Assembly: GCA_002293475.1 (NCBI GenBank)
Contig: DBDG01000020.1
Location: forward strand, 1-64,000
Origin: Lachnospiraceae bacterium UBA938
GTDB taxonomy: Bacteria; Bacillota; Clostridia; Lachnospirales; Lachnospiraceae
Reading direction: 5' to 3'
DNA length: 64,000 nt
Shown here: positions 28,401-43,400 of the stretch, in pieces
How positions within the stretch are numbered: position 1 is the first letter of the stretch
Layout of the letters: each line of letters opens with the position of its first letter
Notes under the pieces: model-generated
Databases searched by the model: none
Seen by the model: only the letters and a program-made list of their open reading frames with translations
Told to the model about the DNA's origin: nothing
Made by a program: the position numbers and the translations under genes

Positions 28401-31400
28401 TGACAGGTCCCAGTGAAGCTATTGATACGGCCTGTTCCAGTTCTTTGGTGGCTATCGACAGGGCTGTGACGGCTTTGCGGAACGGCGATTGTGAGACGGC
28501 TTTGGCCGGCGGTGTAAACTTGATTTTAAGTCCCTATCTGTACCTATCCCTCAGTAAGAACGGCATGCTCAGTTCCGATGGAAAATGCAAGGCTTTTGAT
28601 CAATCAGCCGATGGCTATGTTCGGGGTGAAGGAGTGGGTACAATCCTTTTAAAGCCCTTAAGCAAGGCGCTGGCCGACCATGATCATGTTTATGCAGTGA
28701 TCAAGAGTACTGCCGTTAATCATGGGGGAAGATCCAGTTCGTTGACCGCCCCGAATCCTGAAGCACAGTCGGCATTATTGGTTGAGGCTTATTTAAAGGC
28801 GGGCATTGACCCGTCTGCCATAACATATATTGAGACTCATGGAACAGGGACAGCGCTTGGGGACCCGATTGAGGTAGAAGCGTTAAAATCAGCTTTTGAT
28901 ACATTATATGAAAGATGGGGCAAAGAAGCTCCCTCGAAACCGTACTGCGGGTTAGGTGCCGTTAAAACCAATATCGGACACTTAGAAGCGGCTGCCGGTA
29001 TAGCAGGTTTGCTGAAATTGGTGCTTGCCATGCAAGCAGGTGTTATCCCTGCCAATATTAACTTTGATAAGTTAAACCCCTATATTGATTTGGCGGATTC
29101 ATATTTTTATCTGCCCGTGGAGAACCTTAGATGGGAAAGACATGTCAATGATCTCAAGCAAGAAATGCCCCGATGTGCCGGTGTCAGCTCTTTCGGTTTC
29201 GGAGGTGCTAATGCCCATATAGTTATAGAGGAGTTTATTACGGATCAGGAAGCGGTTAGCGGTGAAGCAAATATCATTGTCTTTTCCGCCGAAGACAGGG
29301 ATAAGCTGCTTGAATATGCCAAGCTGCTTTACAAATACACAGAAGGTTTGGAAAATGATCAGACAGGCCTATATCAGGCGACGTTGGACGAAATTGCCTA
29401 TACCCTTCAAACCGGAAGAGATGCGATGGAAGAAAGAGCGGCTTTGATAGTGGGCAGTTTACCCGAACTAAAGGAAAAGCTGGTTGCTTTTATCAAGGAG
29501 ACTTCAGCAGTAGGCGTATACCGTGGAAATATTAGCAAAACGCAAGACATGCTCAGTGATGTTTTTAATGGAAATGCCGGAGACGGGTACTTCAAGGCTT
29601 TGATCAAAGGCAGGGAATTGAATAAGCTAGCCCAGCTTTGGGTCTCAGGAGTGGAAATAGACTGGACGGGCTTATATTCAGCCCGGCTGCCTAAAAAAGT
29701 TCCGCTTCCGAGCCGCCCGTTTTCCCTCAAACGGTATTGGATATCAGGTAAGGATAAAAAAAATATTTTTAAGACGGGGCCGGCAACTGCTGCCTTATCT
29801 GCCTTAATTGACAGTAATGAATCAAATATATTTGAGCTGTGCTATAAAAAAGGATTAAGTGCGGAAGATCTGTTTATCAGAGACCATGTCGTTATGGAAA
29901 ACAAAATAGTACCGGCAGTGGTGTATTTGGAAATGGCCAGAATGGCCGGTAAGCTTGCCAATCATAGCGCAACCGTCACAAAGCTGAAAAATCTGGTATG
30001 GTTAAGGCAGTTGGAAGTCAGTGATTCCGGCAGGGATGTTTTTATTAAACTATACCCAAAAGATGACGCGGTAGCATTCAATTTCATTTCCAAGGATAAT
30101 GTCGGAGAAAATGTCGTACACGCCCAAGGCAATATAGTATATGGCGTCGGGAATGTTGGTGCTGAAGAGGAATATGCCGATATTGACACAATCAAGAAAA
30201 GATGCCCCCAGTTAAGGGAACATGATGAATTATACAGGCAGTTTAATGAATTAGGGTATCATTATGGGCCTGTTTTTAAGCCGATCAGCAGACTGCATTA
30301 TAGTGAGACAGAGGCTTTGGCACTGATTGAGCTTCCCCAGGTCTGTGAGGAGGACTTTAACCGTTTCCTCCTCCACCCATCCATCATGGAAGGGGTATTA
30401 CAGACATTGTCAGGCCTGCTTTTTAAGAAAGACCGATCATCGAATATTGCTTTCTTGCCTTTTTCTTTAGGTGAGGTGGAGATAATCCGCCCCTTAGCGC
30501 CAATCTGCTATTCTCATATTATTGTTGGGGACGGCGGGCTAAAACCCAGCCATAGCACCAGGTATAGCATTACTCTGACCGATACGAACGGATTGGTTTT
30601 GGCAAAGCTAAAGGACTATTCGATCAGACCGGTCCAAGACAGTACTGAAAACCGGGCCAGAAATCGTGTTTCAATGATTCCCGATCCGGTATTCTATTAC
30701 CCGGAATTAAAAAACATAGAACTAGACGGTCTGACAAAAGGAAATGAAGGATCTTTGCTGGTTTTTGATTATGATGAGTGTTTTATGAAGAAAATGCAGA
30801 AAAAAATAGCGGGAGAGAATCCGCCAATGATAAAGCTTATCAGGAAAGGAGACTGTTTCAGGAAAGCAGATACCGGTATATACGAAATCAACCCGTCTGA
30901 GTATAGTGATTATCAAAGATTGGCAGCAGCCTTAAAAGCTGAGAACTTTATTCCTTCCGGGATAATCCATAGATGGTCGCAGGGAGATTTTTGTTATGAA
31001 GCGGATGTTTTGGATTCTCAGCTTTTATATGGCGCATATTCCCTGTTCTATCTATGCAAGTCAATGGCAGAACAAAAGATAGAAAGGGAAACCCCGATCT
31101 TATATCTTTTCCAGTCTGAAGCGGTTGGCGCCCAGCCTTTGTTTACGGCATTAAAGAGTATGAGCAGGGCAATTAGGTCGGAGAATCCCAAGCTGAACTG
31201 TAGAGTGATCGAGATTAAACAAGGCAGAGGAATTGACCCCGATCTGAGTTTAGAGGATTTATCCATGACAGTTCTGTCTGAGCTTGCGCATAACGGCAAT
31301 GAAGAATATGTGACTTATCAAGACGGAAAGCGCTTCGTGGAACGCTTTATGGAAGTTAAACCCGTATTATTAACCGGTCAGCAGTCATTGTTAAGAGAAA

Positions 31401-34400
31401 ACGGTGTCTATCTGATTACAGGAGGCCTAGGTGGCTTGGGCACTATCCTTGCTGAGTATCTGGCCCAAAAATATAAAGCCAGGATAGTTCTGGCCGGCCG
31501 GTCTGAGTCAGTGAGCGGTCAGGAGACGACCTTGAAAAGAATAAAGGAATACGGCGGGGAAGCCGTTTATATTAGAGCTGATGCCGGCAGGTTTGAAGAG
31601 GTTTCATTCTTAGCTGAAAAAATCAAGCAGGGCTTTGGCAGATTGAACGGAATCATTCACTGCGCCGGTGAAATCAGGGATATGATTTTATTAAGAAAAG
31701 AACTTGAAGACTTCAAGGCTGTTCTAAATGCCAAGGTATTCGGCACGATCTATTTGGATGAGGTATTTCAGTCAGAAGAATTGGATTTTTTCGCTGTTTT
31801 CTCTTCGGTATCCTCGGTTTTGGGTACAATTGGGCAAACAGACTATGCCTTTGCCAATGGCTTTATGGATTCATTTTCATCGTACCGTGAATCACTGCGG
31901 CAGACGAAAGCGAGAAGCGGAAAGACGCTTGCTATCAATTGGTCCTTCTGGAAAGACGGTGGAATGGCAATCGAGGATGAGATTGAAAAATTTATCACCA
32001 ATTATTATGGCATCATGCCAATGGAAAGCAGTACTGGCCTGCTTGCCTTTGAGGCCGCATTAAGCAGCAATTTCAATCAACTGCTGGTATTGAAAGCAGA
32101 TTCCTCTAAAATAAAGAAACATTTATCTAGGATGGAAGAAGAAACGGTAAGGACAGAGTCAGCGTTACAAGCCTCCGGTGCCGGTATCGTGGCAAACGCA
32201 AAGGATCTGGTTTTCCAAATAAGAGAAGATATAGTAAAGCTAGTCTCCGAAATATTGAAGATAGAAAGCGGCAAGCTGGACTTGAATAAGGATATCAACG
32301 ACTATGGTTTTGATTCAATCAGCTTTACCGAACTGGCTAACAAAACCAACGAATTATACCAGTGTGATATGACACCGGCAGTATTTTTTGAACTTGAGGT
32401 TCCTACGATAGCTTCTTTTGTAAACCTTTTATATGATAAATATCAAAAACATTTGGTTATCTACTACAGCAATAGCCAGCAAAGGGAGGAGTGGCCCGAC
32501 CGTGTTTTACGATTGACAGAGGCGGCAAACGGATTCGGGCAGACACGGAAGCTTTGGAAATCAGGAAAAGAGGAAGAATCAGCAGTCAACGGCGAGGTTA
32601 ACCGTGACCAGCCGGTTGCCGTCATCGGTATTAGCGGAGTAATGCCTCAGGCAGAAGATCTAAATGAATTCTGGGATAATCTGGAGCAGTCAAGGGACCT
32701 CATAACAGAGGTTCCGGAAGAGCGCTTTAACTGGAGAGATTATTATGGTGACCCCATGAACGAGGTTAATAAAACTGATTCGAAGTGGGGGGGATTTATG
32801 AAAGAGATTGATAAGTTTGACGCCCTGTTCTTTGGTATTTCGCCAAGAGAAGCGGAATTGACGGATCCTCAGCACAGAATATACATGCAGATTGTGTGGC
32901 AGGCCATTGAGGATGCCGGTTACCGCGTTTCGGACTTGTCGGGTACAGATACAGGAGTATATGTCGGGATAACAAATCGAGACTATGCTGATGTTCTTGA
33001 GAAAAATACAGCGGAGATTAAAACGCAAGGGGTATTTGGAAACATTCATCCGTTTCTGCCTAACCGGATATCATTCCTGCTTAACCTACATGGGCCAAGT
33101 GAGCCCATAGATACCCTGTGTTCAAGTTCATTGGTTGCGATTCATCGTGCTGTTGAGGATATTAAACATGGAAACTGTGAGATGGCAATTGCCGGTGGTG
33201 TCAGTGTAATCACCAGTCCGAGAATGTATATTGCGTTTAGTAATGGAAAGATGTTAAGCAACGACGGTCATTGTAAAACATTTGATCAGAGTGCGAATGG
33301 ATTTGTAAGGGGAGAAGGTGCAGGGGCAATTGTCCTGAAATCTCTCGACAAAGCCCAAGCGGACGGTGATTATATTTATGCCATAATAAGAGGAACCGGG
33401 GAAAATCACGGAGGCCATTCTAATTCGCTGACGGCTCCGAACGCCCAAGCGCAGGCCAATCTGCTTATCAGTACTTATGAAAGGGCCCAGATTTCTCCCG
33501 ATACAGTAAGTTTTATAGAAACCCACGGCACCGGAACGATCCTTGGCGATCCGGTGGAAATTAACGGCTTAAAAATGGCGTTTAAGAAAATGTTTGAGAA
33601 GCAGGGACTTCCGGCTCCCGATCGTCCTTATTGCGGACTGGGCTCGGTAAAATCAAATATGGGGCACTTGGAAGCCGCCGCCGGAATAGCGGGAGTCCTA
33701 AAAGTGATACTGGCCATGAAGCATAAAAAACTGCCCGCCAGCATTCATGTGAACACACAGAATCCTTATATAGATATTGCCGAAAGTCCCTTTTATATTG
33801 TTGACAGTACCCGTCAATGGGAACACCTGCTGGACAAGAACGGCGATGAGGTTCCTTTGATTGCTGGAGTTAGCTCTTTTGGTGCCGGCGGGGTAAATGC
33901 ACATGTAATTCTGGAAGAATATGATAATAAATTTAATAAGCAGGAAGAGGAATATTATTATGAATTAAAAAAGACCGGAAAAGAAGAAAGCGGTTTTCAG
34001 ATAGCAGTACTTTCGGCTAAAAACAAAGATCTACTTGAGAATTATGCAAAATCTCTGCTGGATTATCTGGAGAGAATTGATAACGATAGAGTTCATGAAA
34101 ACATAAAACTTGATCATATCGCTTATACTTTGCAGACCGGCAGGGAGCCGATGGAGGAACGTCTGGCGTTGATTGTACGTTCAGTTGAGGAATTAAAGAT
34201 AAAATTGAGAAGCTTCTGTATGGGGGAAAGGGATATAAGTAACTTATACAGAGGAAGTGTACTTGATTCAGCCGGCCGTAACCGAGAGAATGCCGCCGAT
34301 GCGACTGAGCATAGCCTCGACCGGATTGCGGATTCATGGGTTGTGGGGACGGACTTTGACTGGAGTTTACTCTATCACGGAGGGACACCGAGGCGTATTC

Positions 34401-37400
34401 CATTGCCGACTTACCCTTTTGCTAGAGAGCGGTACTGGGCAGAAAATGACAAGGGTAGTAATGGCAAGGGACGAAAGGAGAGCATCCATCCACTTGTTCA
34501 ACAAAACACTTCGATTTTTAAAGAAATAAGATTTTCTGCTGAATTTACAGGAGAGGAGTTCTTTTTTACAGACCATGTTGTAGGTGACAGGAAAATGTTT
34601 CCCGGAGCGGCGTATGTTGAAATGGCCAGAGCTGCGGGAGAACTTGCCGGAGAAAGGCAGGTCAGTAAAATCAAAAATATAGTATGGGTAAGGCCGCTTA
34701 TAGCAGACTACGGCAAGGTCAGCGTAGATATAAGTTTACGACAGCTGGATGAAGGACTGGAATTTGAGGTAAATTCCATAGGCAGCAATGCCGAAAAAAC
34801 TCTTCATGCCCAAGGCGAGATAAATTACGGCAGCCGCAGTGAGGAGCCGACGGTCAGGGCAATGCTTAACTTAAACGCTATAAGGGAAAGGTGTGCCGGA
34901 AGACGTAATAAAAAGGAAATTTACCAAGATTTTATTACCAGAGGATTTAAGTATAAATTACGATTTCAGCCAGTTCAGGAGGTGTTCTTAAACGACAGGG
35001 AGTGCTTAAGCTGTCTGAAGCTGCCGGCTGAATGCATGAAGGATTTTGATCAATTTGGCCTGCATCCTTCACTGCTGGATGGAGCCTTACAAACCGTTGT
35101 TGAGTTACTGGCGGCCGGCCGGGAGATCAATAATGAGTCGTATATGCCATTTTCATTGGCAGAGCTGGAAATATTACATCCTGTTTTGGAACAGGAATGT
35201 TACGTATATGCGGCATTTGCCGATAATGAGGAATCGGGCGGGCAGTTAGAGCGGTTTGATATTATGATTGCGGATCAAACCGGGCGGATATTGGCCATCC
35301 TTAGGAATTTCGGCATACTTTCCTTAAAATCCAGAGACGGCAGTGCGTTAGACAGTATAGGATATTATAAGACCGTGTGGACAGAAAAACCGTACGAAGC
35401 AGGCGGTTTGAAAGGCCATGTTCTGGTGTTTGACAACCAAACGGCTTTAAAAGATATTATAAAGCCGGATCCGGGATCAAAAGTTGTTCTGGTGAAAGAA
35501 GGAGATTATTTCAGGAAAATTGCTGATAAAGTATATGAGATTAACCCATATGACCGTGACGATTATGAAATATTGTTGAAAACAGTAATATCTGAAGGTA
35601 TGGTGCCAAGAAAAATCCTTCATTCATGGTCCCTGTCACCAGATATATCTGCAAACAATTTATTAGATAAAAATATAAAGATCGGTTTTTATTCGCTGCT
35701 TTATCTTGCGCAAGTACTGATAAAACTGCGTATCAGAATCAGTCTCATATATCTTTATCCGTGTAGTATGGATGAAGTAAAGCCGGAGTTTGCCGCTGTT
35801 AGCGCTATGGCAAGAACCATACGGGCAGAAAATCCGAATGTCTCATGTACCGTCTTGGGTGTGGATGCGGAAACGATAAACAAGTGTTCGGGAATTCTCA
35901 GCAAAGAATTATCAGCCGGGAACATTCAGGAGCCGGAAGTGGTTTATCAGGTCGGAAAACGGTATATAAAGGGAGTCACCCAAATTGATCCTAAAAATAT
36001 GGTTTCGTCACCCTTCTTTATAAAGGACAGGGGAACTTACTTAATTACAGGAGGAGCAGGTGCTCTTGGACTGTTATTCGCGGATTATCTGGCCAAAAAC
36101 TATAAAGCCAATCTGATTCTGGCCGGACGTTCTGAACTGAAGTTCGAGCAGAAAGAGAAGATAGCGGCAATTGCCGCCCGTGGCTTAGGTGTAATTTATG
36201 TTATCGCTGATATTACTATAAAGGAAAGTGCCGAAAACTTGATTTTAACCGCTAAAGCTAAATTTGGACAGATCAATGGGGTTATTCATGCCGCCGGCGG
36301 TATTAAGGACTCATTTATTCTTAAGAAAACCGATCAAGAAGCGGCACAGGTAATGGGGCCTAAGGTTTATGGAACGGTCTGTCTGGATGAGCTGCTTGCG
36401 AAGGAACGGCTTGATTTCTTTGCAATGTTTTCTTCAGTATCAGCGGTAACGGGAAATACCGGACAGTGTGATTACGCTTACGCAAATAGTTTTATGGATT
36501 ATTACGCTGTCAAGCGAGAGGCGCTACGTCTAAGCGGCAAACGTTATGGAAAAACGCTTTCCATCAACTGGCCGTTGTGGAGAGACGGGGGGATGCCGGT
36601 AACCGACCAGACGAAAGCCTGGATGCGAAATAACATGGGCATAGTACCGTTAGATACCGACAGCGGTATTAAAGCATTCGAGGATGGATTAAAGCTTGGA
36701 ATCACCGGCATGATTGTTATGAGCGGGGATCAGAAAAAAATAAAGGGTTTGGCAGATGCTCAATTTTTGCTGGATACAGACGAAAGTGAAGCTCCTGAAA
36801 ACACTGCCGGGCAGCTTGGTATCAGGGAAGAAACAGATGAAAAACTGCTAAAGAAGGCAGTAACAGAATACTTGAAGGAGATGCTGTCAAAGGAGGCAAA
36901 GCTTCCGGCGGAAAGAATTAAGACCGATGTTCCCTTGGAAAAGTACGGGATAGATTCTTTGATGATTGTAAATCTGAATAAGGAACTGGAACGGGATTTT
37001 CATAAGTTATCAAAAACCTTGTTTTTTGAATATCAGACGCTTAATGAATTAAGTAAATATTTTGTCGAATATCACCGGGATAAGGTTCTTATCGTATGCG
37101 GCCTTAATAAAATAAATCAAGTAACCAGCACGGCAAACGTCGCCCGTCCGGCAAGCAGCATGCGTATCAAGCCAAATGGCCGGGAGGATATTGCAATTGT
37201 AGGATTAAGCGGCATATATCCAATGGCGGAGAATCTGGAGCAATTTTGGGATAACCTGAAAGCCGGCCGGGATTCTGTCATTGAGATACCGGATGACAGA
37301 TGGGATTATCGCAAGTACTATGACCCGGACAAAAATAAATTAGGAAAGACGTACAGTAAATGGGGAAGTTTTATCAATGATGTAGATAAATTTGATCCGG

Positions 37401-40400
37401 TATTTTTTAATATTTCTCCGCGGGAAGCTGAGTTTATGGATCCCCAGGAGAGACTGTTTTTAAGTACGGTCTGGCATACTCTGGAAGATGCCGGCTATAC
37501 AAGAGAGAGCATTAATAAAAATAAAGTGGGTGTTTTTGCCGGAATCATGTATGGCCAATATCAGTTGTTTGAGCGCTATGTTAATGACAGTGCTGTTTTT
37601 GGAGACTCTTTCTATGCGTCAATTGCAAACCGCGTCTCCTACATTTTTGACTTTCAAGGGCCAAGTATTTCACTAGATACAATGTGTTCTTCTTCTGTGA
37701 CCGCAGTTCACTTAGCCTGTGAAAGTATCCGCCGGGGGGAATGCGAACTGGCGTTTGCCGGAGGTGTCAATATTTCCATCCATCCCAATAAATATATTTT
37801 TTTAAGCAGGGCCAAATATGTTTCCAGTGACGGACGCTGCCGGAGCTTTGGAGAGGGCGGGGACGGTTATGTTCCTGGCGAAGGCGTCGGGGCGATATTG
37901 CTGAAGCCGCTTTCACAGGCATTACAGGACAATGATCACATTTATGCAGTTATTAAAGGGGATGCCATTAACCATGGTGGTAAAACGAACGGATATTCGG
38001 TTCCCAATCCCAATGCACAGGCTGACGTAATACGTGAAACTTTAAATAAGGCTGAAATAAGCTCAAGGACAATAAGTTATTTGGAAGCACACGGTACAGG
38101 AACATCGCTGGGAGACCCCATTGAGATCGCCGGGTTAACCAAAGCATATGGCGGATTTACAGGGGATAAGCAGTATTGCCCGATAGGGTCTGTAAAGTCA
38201 AATATCGGACATCTTGAAGCGGCAGCGGGCATAGCTGCTTTAACAAAGGTCTTGCTGCAGATGAAACATAAACAGCTGGTTCCTTCCATTCATTCAGATG
38301 TGCTGAATCCCAATATAAACTTTGATGATTCCCCATTCTATGTTCAGCGTGATTTGACGGAATGGAGCAAGCCGGTCATTGTGGAGGAGGGTGCCAGGGT
38401 GACATATCCGAGAAGAGCCGGTATCAGTGCATTTGGTGCCGGAGGCTCAAATGCCCATATAATACTGGAAGAATATGAAGACGAAAGATCCGGTCATGAG
38501 TTTCTTGAACCCCAGATTATTATTATCTCGGCAAAGAATGATGAGCGGTTGGGTGTTTATGCCGGTGAAATTTTGCATTTTCTTCGCAAAAACCCTGATT
38601 TAGGTCTTGATGATGTGGCCTTTACCCTTCAGATTGGCAGAGAAGCTATGAATGAGCGCATAGCAATCATTGCTGCCGGTATGGAAGAATTGTTGTCTAA
38701 GCTGGAAGGATACCAAAACGGGGACAGCAGGATCGAAGCACTCTTTAGAGGAAATATCAAAAAAGATGCTCCTAAGCTTAGGTCTATGATCGGCGATATG
38801 GAAGAGGAGTATTTTTACAATGAGCTTATTACCCGAAAGGATTATCGCCTGCTTACAGAGAGCTGGGCTTATGGAGCCGAAATAGATTGGATGCTGCTTT
38901 ATAACAACAAGAACACTCCGCGGCGGGTTTCGCTGCCGACATACCCATTTCTAAAAGAGCAATACTGGGTAAGTGACGTCAGAGCCAGACTGTATGAGCC
39001 GGATATTCATCATGTTACGGGGGTGGCAAAACTGCATGCATTTATCGATGCCAATGTTTCCACCTTACAGGAAGAGAAATTTTTAACCGGGTTCACAGGC
39101 GCGGATTATTTTCTTTCCGATCATGTTATAAGTAACCGGATGATATTACCGGGTGCTGTTTATCTGGAAATGGCCCGTGCGGCAGGCGAGCTTGCAACGG
39201 GGAAAAAGGTCAGGAGAATACAGCATGTTTGCTGGAGCAGACCATTAATCGTGGAAAATTTGCCAGTTCCGGTTTATACGGGGCTATTTCCAGAGAATGA
39301 CTATGTCGGGTATGAGGTGACGACAAGAGATGGAACAAACCGGGGGCTTCGATATTCCTATGGCGAGCTGATTTTTGAAGATGAGGGAAGCAGTTTCACG
39401 AAACCGCAGCCGGTTGATATCAATAGCATTAAGGACAGATGTGCAAACACGAAAGGGAAGGAAGAGATATATCAGAATTTTGCAGATAAAGGGATTAAAT
39501 ACGGTTCGAGTTTCCGAGTGGTTCAAGAGCTGTACGGTAGCAGGGAAGAGGTGCTTTCTGTTATCAGAATGCAACAAGATCATTACGGTCAGTTCGGATT
39601 ACATCCGTTGGCAATAGACGGTGCCTTCCAGTCGGCAGCGATGCTGGTGGATGAGAAGGAGATTTACTTGCCATATTCAGTTGATGAGATAGAGATATGG
39701 GAACCATTGGCCGGCAACATGTTCTACGTCTATGCCTCTTCGGCGGAATATACCGGTGGAGTAATTAATGAGAAAAGAGTGAATATCCTGATAACCAATG
39801 AAAAGGGAGAGTGTCTTGTTGAGATAAAGGAATTATTGTTTAAGAAAAGTACTGCTGAAAAAATGGCGGTGACAGTAAAGGATAATAACGGCGTAATATA
39901 TTTTGGCAAGGCATGGAAGCAGACGGATGCTGTTCCCAATATAGATTTGAGTCATCAGGAAGGAGCCATGGTGATTTTTGATATGGATAGCCGGATTTAT
40001 GACTGCTTAATAGAAAGGTTTAAAGCGGAAGGCAAGGATGTTCGTAATGTTTTCTTGATTAATCCGGGCAGTTGCTACGGCGGACCGGATAATAACATAT
40101 TTAATATTGATTATAACAGCGAGGATGACTATTACAGGCTGTTTGCGGATTTAAGCAAGCACCACGCTATACCGGAAAAAATTATTTATATGCAGTCAGG
40201 CATGGGACTTGATTACCTGAACTATAATTCAGATTATGTTAAATTACAGCTGAAAGGCAGCATTTACCCACTGTTCTATCTAACCAAGGCATTTGCCGGG
40301 ATGACGGCTGCAAGCAAGCTTAAGCTTTTGTATGTTTACAAGGGGCTGGAGAATGAACCATTATATGCTGCAGTCAGCGGTTTTTTAAAAAGTGCCGCCC

Positions 40401-43400
40401 AGGAAAACAGAAAATATGCCGGCAGGACGGTCAGAATTACGTTTTCTAATGAAGCGGCGGTTCAGCCTGATAAGCTGTTAAACCTTCTGCTGCCGGAATT
40501 TGATGGAACAGATGGCAGTGAAGTAATGATTGATTATGATACCCGAGATAGATTTACGGCAAGTTTTAAAGAGCTCATGCCGGAAACAGACAGCAAGTCA
40601 ATGCTTTTAAAGGAGCATGGTGTCTATTTAATTACCGGAGGAACAGGTGAGCTTGGGCTGATTTTCGCAGAATATCTGGCCAAACAGGTAAAAGCAAAAT
40701 TAGCATTGATCGGACGTTCTGATTTAACTGGGGAAAAGCCCAAAAGGATCGGCGAGATTGAAGCCCTAGGTTCAGAGGTAATCTATCTAAAAGGCGATGT
40801 TTTCAATCAGGATGATATGGAAGGAGTTATAAAGGCTGTAAAGCTTAGATACAAGAATATACATGGAATCATTCACAGTGCAGGCGTAACAAGGGATTCC
40901 CTGATTTTGCACAAAGACAAGAAAGAGATTGAGGAAGTTCTGGCACCAAAGATTTATGGTTCCATGGTGCTGGATGAGGTTACTAAAAATGAGAAACTTG
41001 AATTTATGATTTTCTTCTCATCGATTACCGGGGTGATGGGGAATTCCGGACAGTCGGATTATGCATATGGAAACTCCTTCATGGATAATTTTGCAGAATA
41101 TAGAGAAAAATTAAGAAAAATAGGACTGCGGCATGGAAAAACCATTTCTATTAACTGGCCTTTATGGGCAGCCGGAGGTATGACCGTCAATGAGCAGACC
41201 AGAGAGTTGTTGACAAAGACTATGGGAACGGATGTTTTGGACAAGGATACCGGTCTGGAAGCCTTTACTTGTGCTCTTATGAAGAGTGGGAGTCAGGTGC
41301 TGGTGATGAAAGGCAATGTGATGCGGATCAGAGAAAAAGTAGGTCTGGTTAAAACAGAAAAGCAGGCAGTTGCCGATATGTCCGTCCATGAGCAGGGGGA
41401 GCAAATCATACAAGGCATTGAAACCGAGCTGGTAAAGTTTATAAGCCAAGTACTTAAGGTTAAGCAAAAAGATATCGAAGTTGATGAGGAGTTCAATAAT
41501 TATGGTTTTGATTCCGTCAGTATAACGGAGATTGTCAATTTAATCAACGAGAAATTCAATCTTATAATAACACCGGCAAATTTTTATGAGCATTCAACTG
41601 TAGCTGCGTTTGCAAAAGGCCTTTATGAAGAATATAAGGAGGAATTCGCCAGATATTATCAGGATACGGTGAACCAAACGGCTGTGGAAGCCGCGATATG
41701 GAACAGTGAGGACGCGGGCACCATGCCCGAAGCGCTTAGGTTCAGGATGAATGCGGGCAAACAGGTAAATTCTGCGGAAGAGCCTGTGGCGATAATAGGA
41801 ATCGGCGGGGTGATGCCGCAATCCGGCGATCCGGAGACATTCTGGAGGAATTTGGTGTCAGGAAAAGATTTGATTACTGAAATACCAGAGGACCGTTGGG
41901 ACTGGAAAGCCTATTACGGAGACGCTAATGAGGGCGGCAATAAAACCATGGCCAAATGGGGCGGTTTTATGAACGGGATAGATAAATTTGACAATGAGTT
42001 TTTCGGTATTTCACCACATGAAGCCAATCTGATGGATCCCCAGCAGAGAATCTTTCTTGAGACGGTCTGGAAGACGATAGAGGATGCCGGCTATAAGGTT
42101 TCGGATTTCTCTGGAACGAAGACAGGGGTGTTTGTCGGAGTATCTAATATGGATTACTACGAGCTGATAAATGAATATCAGAGTGAAATAGAGGCTCATA
42201 TATCGACCGGAAACGCACATTCGATTATCGCAAATCGGATTTCATTCCTGCTTAATATCCACGGGCCGAGCGAACCGGTAAATACTGCTTGTTCAAGCAG
42301 TCTGGTGACAATACACCGGGCCGTTGAAGCGATTTGCAGCGGCAGTTGTGGCATGGCAATAGCAGGCGGGGTTAATGTGATCATCAGCCCAAGATTAAGT
42401 ATATCATTTGATAAGGCTGGAATGTTAAGTTCCGACGGCCGCTGTAAAACGTTTGACAAGAGCGCAAACGGATATGTGCGGGGGGAAGGCGCCGGTGCGG
42501 TATTATTAAAGCCGCTCAGGAAAGCCAAGGCAGACGGAGACCATATTTATGCCATAATACGAGGAACGGCGGTTAACCACTGTGGACGGACCAATTCGTT
42601 AACGGCGCCAAGTCCCAAGGCCCAGGCGGATGTAATTATGGAAGCTATTGAAAAAGCCGGAGTAAATCCAGCCAATATAACTTATATAGAGGCACATGGT
42701 ACAGGGACCAGCCTTGGTGACCCTATCGAAATAAATGGATTGAAGAAAGTTTTTACCGAGCTGCTCCAAAAGCGGGGAGAGGCATTGCCAAAGCCCCCTT
42801 ACTGCGGGATAGGGGCTGTTAAAACCAATATTGGACATCTGGAATCGGCAGCGGGCATAGCCAGTCTGTTAAAAGTGATATTGGCTATAAAATATCAGAC
42901 AATCCCACAGAATGTCCATTTCGAGGAATTGAACCCATACATAGATTTAAGAGATTCTCCATTCTATATCGCGGATAAAACCATTCCTTGGAAAACCTTG
43001 ACGGACAAGAACGGCAATGAAATCCCCAGAATTGCGGGCGTGAGTTCCTTTGGCTTCGGGGGGGTAAATGCGCATGTGATTTTAGAGGAATATAATGACG
43101 GCGGAAGGACTGTAAAGGAAGCGGTTTCAAAAGGTGGATACCTCTTTGTCTTGTCAGCAAGAAACCGCGAAGTACTTAAGGTTTATGCTAAAAATGTATT
43201 GAGTGTTCTGCGCCGGCTATATGATCCGGTCAAGCAGGAAGACGGTTTTGAGAACCATCACCCTGAGGGTGATATTACCTTGGCTGATCTTTGCTATACT
43301 TTACAGGTCGGCAGAGAGCCTATGAAAAGCCGGATTGCCATTCACGCTACGGAGGCTGAAGAACTAATTCATAAATTAACCCTTTACTTAGAGGGGCGGC

